From DASXQK01 sp963724385 (GTDB lineage Bacteria; Pseudomonadota; Alphaproteobacteria; Dongiales; Dongiaceae), in the NCBI GenBank assembly GCA_963724385.1, contig CAVRUJ010000001.1:868001-932000 (forward strand): 64,000 nt of DNA, in the 5' to 3' direction. Every line of letters starts with the position of its first letter. Position 1 is the first letter of the stretch. The position numbers and the translations under genes were made by a program. Positions 9,914 through 17,431 of this stretch are shown piece after piece. The notes beneath the pieces were generated by a model. That model saw only the letters and a list, made by a program, of their open reading frames with translations, did no database searches and was not told where the DNA came from.

Positions 9914-11422
9914 TTGCGCGTGCTCTATGTCTCGTCAGAGGTCTATCCCCTGGCCAAGACCGGCGGGCTCGCGGACGTGAGCTCAGCTCTGCCCATGGCT
10001 CTGACTAAACTCGGGATCGAGATCCGGGTCTTGCTGCCCGGCTATCCCCGGGCCATTGAGATGGCCGTCGCGAAATCCGTACAGTTCGAGAGTGCCGATT
10101 TCTTGGGTTTCGGGCCCGTCCGCATTGTCGCCGCCCGGACGCCGGACACGGGCCTGCCCATATGGATGGTCGACTCGCCGGCATTGTTTCACCGCTTAGG
10201 CGGCCTTTATCAGGATGAGCAAGGCCGGGATTGGCCCGACAACGTCCTGCGCTTCGGCTTGCTCAACCATGTCGCTGCCCAGCTTTCGCTGGGCCGGCTA
10301 GTGCCGGATTGGTGCGCCGACGTGGTCCATGCCAATGATTGGCATACCGGATTGACGCCGGCCTTGCTGGCCGCCGCGCATGGAAGAAGACCGGGCACGC
10401 TGTTCACGATCCACAATGTCGCCTACCAGGGAGTATTTCCTGCATCCACGTACGGGATGCTCCGCCTTCCGGCTGAAGCCTTCAATCCCGATGGATTGGA
10501 ATTCTACGGGGGCATTTCGTTCTTGAAGGCCGGGATCAGGTACGGCGATCTTCTCACGACGGTCAGTCCCACCTATGCACGAGAACTACTGACTCGTGAG
10601 TGCGGTTGCGGGCTGGAAGGGCTTCTCCAAGCTCGTCAAGGGCAGCTCTACGGCATACTGAACGGCGTCGACTACCGCGTCTGGGATTCTCGCGAAGATC
10701 CCTACCTGTCGGAACACTTCGGTATCCGGAACGTCGCCGGAAAGCGGACTTGCAAGACGGAGCTGCAACGCGAGCTGCGCTTGGAGTCGCAGCCCGATGT
10801 GCCGCTCGTGGTTTACATCAGCAGGCTGACTGACCAAAAGATGGCTGATGTGCTCTTGGAGGCCGTTCCGGCGATCCTCGAGCGTGGAGCTCAACTGGCG
10901 GTTCTTGGGGAAGGTGAGCCTTCCTTGGAGCGAGGGTTCCTGGAGGTTGCGCAAAAATACCCGGGGCTCCTGGCTGTCCACATCGGCTACGAAGAGCCCC
11001 TGGCCCATCGATACCAATCGGGGGCGGACATCTTGCTCCATCCCTCCCGGTTCGAGCCCTGTGGCCTGACCCAACTCTACGCCATGCGGTACGGGACACT
11101 GCCGGTCGTAAGGCCTGTCGGCGGGCTTTCGGACACGGTCGTGGATGCCAATGAGCGGACCCTTCGTATCGGCACCGCAACCGGTTTCACGTTTGAAGAG
11201 CCCAGCGCGCAAGCGATGCTTGCTTGCATCGATCGGGCAGTGGCGCTCTACCGCCAACCGATTGCTTGGCAGAAGATGCAGTGTCGGGCAATGGGCCGGG
11301 ACTTCGGCTGGCATGCTTCGGCGCAGAGCTACGTTGCTCTCTATCGGAAGCTGGCCCCCCGGGCCATTCAAGGCGATACGGCAGAGCAGGCGCCTGCGCC
11401 GCTCGTGCAAGCTGCGGAATAG
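9914..11422 (+). CDS. glgA: Glycogen synthase (copy 1), TTG start
   Basis: A 502-residue GT5 enzyme transferring glucose from ADP-glucose to glycogen. The frame is open from 9812, but a TTG at 9914 sits 6 bases after a perfect AAGGAGG at 9901-9907. Starting there gives MRVLYVSSEVYPLAKTGGLADV, which is exactly the family N-terminus; the upstream 34 residues resemble nothing. Key motifs are the ADP-glucose-binding KTGGL at about residue 14, VHANDWHTGL, FTIHNVAYQG and the C-terminal PSRFEPCGLTQLYAMRYG. It is followed by a DUF2934 gene and then the long glgP, all rightward. A second glgA lies at 14690-16159. Confidence 0.94.
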   Translation: MRVLYVSSEVYPLAKTGGLADVSSALPMALTKLGIEIRVLLPGYPRAIEMAVAKSVQFESADFLGFGPVRIVAARTPDTGLPIWMVDSPALFHRLGGLYQDEQGRDWPDNVLRFGLLNHVAAQLSLGRLVPDWCADVVHANDWHTGLTPALLAAAHGRRPGTLFTIHNVAYQGVFPASTYGMLRLPAEAFNPDGLEFYGGISFLKAGIRYGDLLTTVSPTYARELLTRECGCGLEGLLQARQGQLYGILNGVDYRVWDSREDPYLSEHFGIRNVAGKRTCKTELQRELRLESQPDVPLVVYISRLTDQKMADVLLEAVPAILERGAQLAVLGEGEPSLERGFLEVAQKYPGLLAVHIGYEEPLAHRYQSGADILLHPSRFEPCGLTQLYAMRYGTLPVVRPVGGLSDTVVDANERTLRIGTATGFTFEEPSAQAMLACIDRAVALYRQPIAWQKMQCRAMGRDFGWHASAQSYVALYRKLAPRAIQGDTAEQAPAPLVQAAE

Positions 11423-11507
11423 GAGCACGACACTGCCGTAACCGAGAGCCCCTGGGGTGGGTCCCCGGGCGCAACGTTGGATGTCCTCTTGTAGGAGGAA
11501 GCGGGGA

Positions 11508-11726
11508 ATGAAGCCTGATCGCAACGAGGAGATCGCCAAGCGCGCCTATCACATTTGGGAAAGCAAGGGACGGCCCGATGGCAACGCGCTTGATCATTGG
11601 CTGCAGGCAGAGGCCGAGGTGGCGGCCGAGGCCGCGTCGCCGACCGCCTCGACCGCGGTGAAACCGTCCGGGCTGGCGAAAGCGCGACGCAAAGGAAGAC
11701 AAGGCAAGGCAGCCGCGCGAAGCTGA
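11508..11726 (+). CDS. Small DUF2934-like protein
   Basis: A 72-residue protein. It opens with MKPDRNEEIAKRAYHIWESKGRPDGNALDHWLQAE, which has the DUF2934 signature (I-x-x-RAYxIWE-x-x-GxPxG-x-x-xxHWLxAE). A basic low-complexity tail ends in ARRKGRQGKAAARS. The ATG at 11508 has GGAGGAA 8-14 bases upstream. DUF2934 proteins are often found near glycogen and trehalose genes in Proteobacteria, and this one lies between glgA and glgP. Its function is unknown; the basic tail could contact nucleic acid or polyanion, which is speculation. Confidence 0.82.
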   Translation: MKPDRNEEIAKRAYHIWESKGRPDGNALDHWLQAEAEVAAEAASPTASTAVKPSGLAKARRKGRQGKAAARS

Positions 11727-12125
11727 GGTGAAATCTCACGCGTCGCTGGCATTGGCTAAAGTATCTTGGATCTTCGAAAGTTGTGACATACGAACGTACG
11801 TCGATGGTCAGCGGGCCCTCGTGGCCATCGATGCTGACGGATCTGGTAGCTTGGGGGGTTAAGTTGAGCAAGGAGAGAGGTCAGGGAATCCCCGATCACC
11901 CAGCGCATTCGGGCCCCAGTTTTCCCTTCTGGCGACTTTGGCAGCCGCTTCTTGCCCGCCCCCAAGGAAGCGGTAAGAGAGGTGCTGCCTGCGGACGCGG
12001 ATTGCGGCCAATCGAAGCCGGCCCCAACGGCACCGCCCAGGTTGCAGCTATGGCGTAATATTATTACCCAGCGGTGAGCGACCATGTCCATATATTGCGT
12101 CGCATAACGTGGGCCTAGCCACATG
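11727..12125. other. Intergenic leader region upstream of long glgP
   Basis: About 400 bases without a supported gene. Frames on both strands are short and compositionally unlike the neighbours. The palindromic ACGTACGT lies near 11795. The 3' end leads into the promoter-like hexamers described at 12126-12153. Confidence 0.4.
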
Positions 12126-12153
12126 TTGACAGGAATCCTGAGCCGGGTAACAT
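12126..12153 (+). promoter_or_regulatory. Sigma-70-like promoter of long glgP
   Basis: A perfect -35 hexamer TTGACA (12126-12131) is followed after 16 bases by TAACAT (12148-12153), which matches the -10 consensus at 4 of 6 positions. Transcription would begin around 12160, immediately at the TTG start codon of glgP. An 8-base inverted repeat (ACAGGAAT at 12129-12136, ATTCCTGT at 12152-12159) overlaps both hexamers and could be an operator. Confidence 0.45.
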
Positions 12154-12161
12154 TCCTGTAA

Positions 12162-14654
12162 TTGTCTAGCACGCACCCAGCGCAAGCGTCTCTTGAGAGG
12201 CATGTCCGGTCTCTCACCGCGCGGTCCCCAAAAAGCGCCAGCCCACGCGATTGGCTGAGCGCGGTTGCGGCTCTTGTTCGAGATCATGTCACGGAACGAT
12301 CGACCGGCGATCCCGAGGTGGGGCGGCGAGCGGGGGTCAAGCGCGTCTGCTACTTGTCGATGGAAGTGCTGCCCGGCCGCCTGCTTGTTCAGGCTCTTCA
12401 GAACGCCGGGCTATACGAAAGCTGCCGGCAAACTCTCGCTCTGCACGGGCTTGACATTGAAGCGCTGGCGGAGGTCGAAGTCGATCCCGCGCTTGGCAAC
12501 GGCGGCCTGGGGCGTTTGGTCGCCTGTCTTCTCGAAAGCATGGCCAACTTGGGCGTCCCCGCATACGGATACGGGATCCGGTACGATTGCGGCCTGTTTG
12601 CTCAGCACATCGTAGACGGCTGGCAGATCGAAAAGCCCGACCGCTGGCTCTTGCACGGAAACCCATGGGAGATTCCCCGTCGGGAACTCCACTACCACGT
12701 GAAATTGGGAGGGCGCGTTCTCGAACCGAGCAGGGAGGGATCTGCCCACCGAGACTGGATCGAGACCGAGGATGTCGCGGCTGCTGCCTACGACATGCCA
12801 ATCCCAGGCTTTCGAACGCAGCGCTTCAATACACTGCGTCTGTGGTCGCCGCGAGCAATCCATGAATTGGATCTGTCGCTTTTCAACGGGGGTGATCACG
12901 GCCGGGCTTTTTCGTCTCGCAATGCGATGGAGAGCCTGTCACAGGTCCTCTATCCAGGCGACGCGACGGCGGCCGGCCGCGAGCTACGATTTAAACAGGA
13001 GTACTTCTTCGTAAGCGCCTCGGTGCAGGACATCCTGCGCCGCTTTCAACGCTCGCATCACTCCTTCGACCAGCTGCCGGACAAGCTCGTCATTCAGATC
13101 AATGACACTCACCCGTCCCTTGCCATAGCGGAATTAATGCGTTTGCTTATTGACGCACACCAACTCGAATGGGAACGCGCCTGGAAGATTACCCGAAGCA
13201 GCTTTGCCTATACGAACCACACGCTGATGCCCGAGGCACTGGAAGCCTGGCCGGTAGAGTTCTTCGAGAGACTGCTACCCCGACATTTGCAAATCGTATA
13301 CGAGATTAACGAGTGGATGCTCCGCGAAGCCTCGTCCCAGCGGCCCGGAGACGGCGATCTGCTTCGCCGGATTTCGCTGGTCGACGAGGAGGGTGGGCGA
13401 CGAATCCGCATGGGGCATCTTGCCGTGGTCGGATCCCGCAAGGTCAATGGCGTATCGCAAGTGCATACGGGCCTGATGAAGAGGACCGTCTTCGCCGACT
13501 TTGATTCGCTCTATCCTGAAAAGATAGTCAATGTCACAAACGGAATCTCCTTCCGGCGTTGGCTTCTGGAGGCCAATCCGGACCTTGCCGCACTCATTTG
13601 CTCGCGCATCGGCAATGGCTGGCTGAGCCGTCCCGCTGACCTTGCGGGGCTTAGGCCGCACGCAGAAGATCCCGCCTTTCGAGCTGCCTTCCGAGCAATC
13701 AAGCGTCAGAACAAGGAAAGGCTGGCCGAGCTAATCGCCCGCGAGTGTGGCGCATCGGTGGCGCGCGATTCGCTGTTCAACGTCCAGATCAAGCGCATCC
13801 ACGAATATAAGCGGCAGTCGCTCAAGCTTCTGCATGTGGTAGCACTGTATGATCGTCTCCGACAGGGGTTCGATCAAAATCGGCCGGCCCGCACTGTGAT
13901 CTTTGCGGGCAAAGCGGCGCCGGGCTATGCGATGGCCAAGCTGATTGTAAAGCTCATTCATGACGTTGCGGAAAAGGTCAACGCAGACCCGATCGCAAGC
14001 CAGCTGCTCAGGCTCGCATTCGTGCCAGATTACAGCGTGAGCAGGGCGCAAGTGATGATTCCCGGCGCAGAGCTATCGGAGCAGATCTCCACGGCGGGAT
14101 ATGAAGCCTCGGGCACCGGGAACATGAAGCTCGCCCTCAACGGTGCCATCACAATCGGCACTCTTGATGGTGCCAATGTCGAAATCCGACAGGCGGTAGG
14201 TGAAGAGAACTTCTTCGCTTTCGGTGCCGATGTCGAACAAGCCAAGCAATTGCGAACCGGTGGTCATGATCCGTTGCGATACTACAATGAGAATACTGCG
14301 CTGAAGAGCGCTCTCGATCTGATCGCTTCTGGCCACTTCTCGCCCTCGCAGCGAGACCTGTTCAAGTCTGTGACCGACTCCCTCATCGGCGGCGGAGATC
14401 CTTATCTTGTGCTTGCCGACTTCTCCTCCTACCTACGATGTCAGGATGAAGTCGAAGCACTCTACGGCGATATCGAGGAGTGGACGCGCCGAGCCATACT
14501 CAACGTTGCTGGCGTCTGGGGCTTCTCAAGCGATCGCGCCGTTGAGGAATATGCCGACCTGATCTGGAAGGCAGAAGCGCCCGCCGGGACGAGAGCGCCT
14601 CACCAAACACTCGGCAGCGAGAGCGTGACCGTCCCTGTTGGGGCAGTCCTCTAG
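12162..14654 (+). CDS. glgP: Glycogen phosphorylase (long form)
   Basis: An 830-residue classical GT35 glycogen phosphorylase, close in length to E. coli GlgP. Landmarks are VCYLSMEVLPGRLL, DPALGNGGLGRLVACLLES, YGIRYDCGLF, INDTHPSLAIAELMRLL, KRIHEYKRQSL and the PLP-lysine region EASGTGNMKLALNGA. The start is a TTG directly preceded in frame by a TAA stop (12159-12161), and no alternative ATG, GTG or TTG exists before the conserved core. No Shine-Dalgarno sequence is present, and a promoter-like sequence ends only 8 bases upstream, so the mRNA may be leaderless. It is convergent with the second glgA, with 35 bases between stops. Confidence 0.95.
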   Translation: MSSTHPAQASLERHVRSLTARSPKSASPRDWLSAVAALVRDHVTERSTGDPEVGRRAGVKRVCYLSMEVLPGRLLVQALQNAGLYESCRQTLALHGLDIEALAEVEVDPALGNGGLGRLVACLLESMANLGVPAYGYGIRYDCGLFAQHIVDGWQIEKPDRWLLHGNPWEIPRRELHYHVKLGGRVLEPSREGSAHRDWIETEDVAAAAYDMPIPGFRTQRFNTLRLWSPRAIHELDLSLFNGGDHGRAFSSRNAMESLSQVLYPGDATAAGRELRFKQEYFFVSASVQDILRRFQRSHHSFDQLPDKLVIQINDTHPSLAIAELMRLLIDAHQLEWERAWKITRSSFAYTNHTLMPEALEAWPVEFFERLLPRHLQIVYEINEWMLREASSQRPGDGDLLRRISLVDEEGGRRIRMGHLAVVGSRKVNGVSQVHTGLMKRTVFADFDSLYPEKIVNVTNGISFRRWLLEANPDLAALICSRIGNGWLSRPADLAGLRPHAEDPAFRAAFRAIKRQNKERLAELIARECGASVARDSLFNVQIKRIHEYKRQSLKLLHVVALYDRLRQGFDQNRPARTVIFAGKAAPGYAMAKLIVKLIHDVAEKVNADPIASQLLRLAFVPDYSVSRAQVMIPGAELSEQISTAGYEASGTGNMKLALNGAITIGTLDGANVEIRQAVGEENFFAFGADVEQAKQLRTGGHDPLRYYNENTALKSALDLIASGHFSPSQRDLFKSVTDSLIGGGDPYLVLADFSSYLRCQDEVEALYGDIEEWTRRAILNVAGVWGFSSDRAVEEYADLIWKAEAPAGTRAPHQTLGSESVTVPVGAVL

Positions 14655-14689
14655 ACGATATTGCGATAACTCGACTGGATCTTTCTGGC

Positions 14690-16159
14690 TCAAGTAGTGG
14701 TGCCCGCTGCCGGTCCGGCCATCAGCTCGCGAAACAGGGCTGCATAGCGGCGCGCGGAGGGGCGCCAGGATACGTCTGTCGCCATGCCATTGATCTGCAG
14801 TTGGCGCCAGATTTCGCGCGAGCGGTAGAGCGCACTCGCTCGCCGAATGGCACCTTCCAGCATCGGAAGTGTGACTGGCGTGAATTGAATTCCCGTGCCC
14901 AAGACCTTGCCGCTCGCCGTGGGAACGGCATCGATCACCGTATCGGCAAGGCCTCCGACGCGCGCCACTACGGGCACGGCGCCGTAGCGCAAAGCCGCGA
15001 GCTGCGTCAAGCCGCAGGGCTCGCTACGTGACGGCACCAAAAGAGCGTCGACGCCGCCTTGTAGCAGGTGAGCGAGACGCTCGTCATACCCGATATGGCA
15101 GCCGATCCGTCCGGGATGAGCGGCCGTGGCCTGACGGAATCCAGCCTCGATGCGGGCTTCGCCGGAGCCCAACACGACGAGTTGTGCGTCTTCCGCCAAG
15201 AGGCTGGGTAGTGCGGCCAACAGAAGATCATGCCCCTTGTGCCAGGTGAGTCGGCTGACCACGCCGAACAGCGGGGCCCGCTCGTCTTCTTCCAGGCCGA
15301 AGTGAATTCTCAGTTCAGCCCTGTTGCGTGCGCGCCATGCGATCCTCCGGCCGTCGAAGGGAGCCGCGAGGAACGGATCCTCGGCCGGATTCCAGATGCG
15401 CTCATCCAGGCCGTTCAAGATGCCTACCAGCACATCCGAACGTCCGCGCAAGAGGCCGCCCAATCCCATGCCTCCCTCGTCTGTTTGGATCTCCTTGGCG
15501 TAGCTCGGCGACACGGTCGTGATCCTATCGGCAAAGCGCAATCCGGCCTTAAGGAAGCCGATGCCTCCGTAGTACTCGACGCCATGGATTGTGAGAGAAG
15601 CGGGCGGAAGGCCCAGGGATGGCAGGAGATCCGGCGAGAACTGCCCCTGATAGGCCAGATTGTGCACCGTCATCACCGTGCGAGCGCCGGGTGTCCCATC
15701 ATAGTGCCGGTATGCAGGCACTAGGCCGCACTGCCAGTCATGGGCGTGCAGGGCGGCGGGCAGGTATGCAGGCAGCAGACCGCTGCCGAGGTTGGCGCCC
15801 ATGCGGGCCAGGGCGGCGAAGCGCCGCGCGTTATCCGGCCACGGCTCTCCATTCGGTTGGCTATAGGGATTCCCTTCGCGAAGATAGAGGTGCGGCGCAT
15901 CGAGGACGAACAGATCCAGATTGGCGGCATTGCCCGCAAGGAGGCGCGCGGGGCCGCCAAAGAACTCTGCATAGCCTTGCACCTCTTCCGCCGCGTCCAG
16001 CGTTGCCAGGACCGCCGCATAGCCGGGCACCAGCGTGCGCATGCGCAGCCCCTCCGCGACCAATGCGCCGGGCAGGGCGGCCACCACATCCGCCAGCCCG
16101 CCGGTCTTGACCAGGGGATAGATTTCGGAGGCGACGGACAGAACGTCGATGTCGCTCAC
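14690..16159 (-). CDS. glgA: Glycogen synthase (copy 2)
   Basis: A 489-residue GT5 ADP-glucose-dependent synthase. The GTG at 16159 overlaps the glgC stop as GTGA and gives MSDIDVLSVASEIYPLVKTGGLADVV, the expected family N-terminus. An upstream ATG at 16198 would overlap glgC by 43 bases. Motifs are the KTGGL substrate loop, LHAHDWQCGL, VMTVHNLAYQG and PSRSEPCGLTQLAALRYG. It is the third gene of glgB-glgC-glgA, the usual biosynthetic unit, and so is the more likely housekeeping synthase. Its sequence differs clearly from copy 1 at 9914-11422, so the pair is not a recent duplication. Confidence 0.95.
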   Translation of the reverse strand: MSDIDVLSVASEIYPLVKTGGLADVVAALPGALVAEGLRMRTLVPGYAAVLATLDAAEEVQGYAEFFGGPARLLAGNAANLDLFVLDAPHLYLREGNPYSQPNGEPWPDNARRFAALARMGANLGSGLLPAYLPAALHAHDWQCGLVPAYRHYDGTPGARTVMTVHNLAYQGQFSPDLLPSLGLPPASLTIHGVEYYGGIGFLKAGLRFADRITTVSPSYAKEIQTDEGGMGLGGLLRGRSDVLVGILNGLDERIWNPAEDPFLAAPFDGRRIAWRARNRAELRIHFGLEEDERAPLFGVVSRLTWHKGHDLLLAALPSLLAEDAQLVVLGSGEARIEAGFRQATAAHPGRIGCHIGYDERLAHLLQGGVDALLVPSRSEPCGLTQLAALRYGAVPVVARVGGLADTVIDAVPTASGKVLGTGIQFTPVTLPMLEGAIRRASALYRSREIWRQLQINGMATDVSWRPSARRYAALFRELMAGPAAGTTT

Positions 16160-17427
16160 GTCCCGAGCTTGTCGATCATGCTCTGGGTGATCAGACAAAC
16201 GCCCTGGTCGGTACGGCGGAAGCGTCGGGCATCAAGCTCCGGATCCTCGCCGACGACGAGGCCCATTGGGATTCGCACGCCTCGGTCGACGACCACATTC
16301 GTCAGGCGCACCGATCGGCCGATTTCGGCATAGGGGAGGATCACGGCATGATCCAGGGTCGAGTAGGAATTGACGTGCACGCCGGTGAACAGCAGCGTTC
16401 GCCTCAGGCTCGCGCCGGAAACGATGCAGCCGCCGGAGACGAGCGAGGAGACGGCCATACCGCGCCGACCAGGTTGGTCATGCACGAACTTCGCTGGAGC
16501 AGTTACCTCGGCATAGGTCCATATGGGCCATTCCCGATCATAGAGGTCGAGTTCGGGCACTACGTCCGTTAGATCGATATTCGCAGCGAAATAGGAATCG
16601 ATGGTCCCGACATCGCGCCAGTAAGAGGAAGCTTCCACCGTGGATCTTACGCAGGAGCGCGAGAAACGGTGGGCCATGGCCTTAGCTTCGGTTACCAGTT
16701 GGGGGATGATATCCCTGCCGAAGTCGTGACTCGAATGCGGGTCGGCGCTGTCGCGTCGAAGCTGGTCGAACAGGAACTCGCGCTCGAACACATAGATGCC
16801 CATGCTGGCCAGCGCGCTATCCGGCTTGCCAGGCATGGCCGGGGGTTCTTTCGGTTTCTCCACGAAGGACAGGATTCGGTCGTTGTTGTCGATATGCATG
16901 ACGCCGAACATGGTCGCTTCCGCACGAGGCAATTCGACACAGCCAACTGTCACATCGGCGCCGTCATCGACATGCTGCTGCAGCAGGAGCTCATAGTCCA
17001 TCTTGTAGACATGATCGCCCGCCAAAAGCACGATGAACTTCGGAGCGTAGCCGTCAATGATATCAATGTTCTGGTAGACGGCGTCGGCAGTACCGAGATA
17101 CCAGCGTTCTTCCGATACGCGCTGGCTGGCCGGCAAGATGTCGAAGCTCTCGTTGCGCTCTGGGCGAAAGAAATTCCAGCCGCGCTGCAGATGACGAATG
17201 AGGCTGTGTGCCTTGTATTGCGTGGCGACGGCGATGCGGCGGATGCCGGAGTTTAGGGCATTGGAGAGCGCGAAGTCGATGATCCGGGACTTGCCGCCGA
17301 AATAGACCGCCGGCTTCGCCCGCTTGTCGGTCAGTTCCATTAGGCGGCTGCCGCGACCGCCAGCGAGCACATAGGCCATCGCGTGGCGCACATAGGGAGA
17401 TCCGGCCGGGAATTGGGCGGCTGCCAC
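16156..17427 (-). CDS. glgC: Glucose-1-phosphate adenylyltransferase
   Basis: A 423-residue ADP-glucose pyrophosphorylase, the committed step of glycogen synthesis. The frame is open far upstream inside glgB, but a GTG at 17427, 4 bases past the glgB stop and downstream of GAGGGCGG, gives the normal length. The nucleotide-binding YVLAGGRGSRLMELTDKRAK lies near residue 20, followed by RIIDFALSNALNSGIRRI, ERWYLGTADAVYQN and the sugar-phosphate region FVEKPKEPP. A left-handed beta-helix C-terminus follows (SLVSGGCIVSGASLRR). It closely resembles rhizobial GlgC. Allosteric effectors are inferred from the family and cannot be read here. Confidence 0.97.
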   Translation of the reverse strand: MAAAQFPAGSPYVRHAMAYVLAGGRGSRLMELTDKRAKPAVYFGGKSRIIDFALSNALNSGIRRIAVATQYKAHSLIRHLQRGWNFFRPERNESFDILPASQRVSEERWYLGTADAVYQNIDIIDGYAPKFIVLLAGDHVYKMDYELLLQQHVDDGADVTVGCVELPRAEATMFGVMHIDNNDRILSFVEKPKEPPAMPGKPDSALASMGIYVFEREFLFDQLRRDSADPHSSHDFGRDIIPQLVTEAKAMAHRFSRSCVRSTVEASSYWRDVGTIDSYFAANIDLTDVVPELDLYDREWPIWTYAEVTAPAKFVHDQPGRRGMAVSSLVSGGCIVSGASLRRTLLFTGVHVNSYSTLDHAVILPYAEIGRSVRLTNVVVDRGVRIPMGLVVGEDPELDARRFRRTDQGVCLITQSMIDKLGT

Positions 17428-17431
17428 GGGC

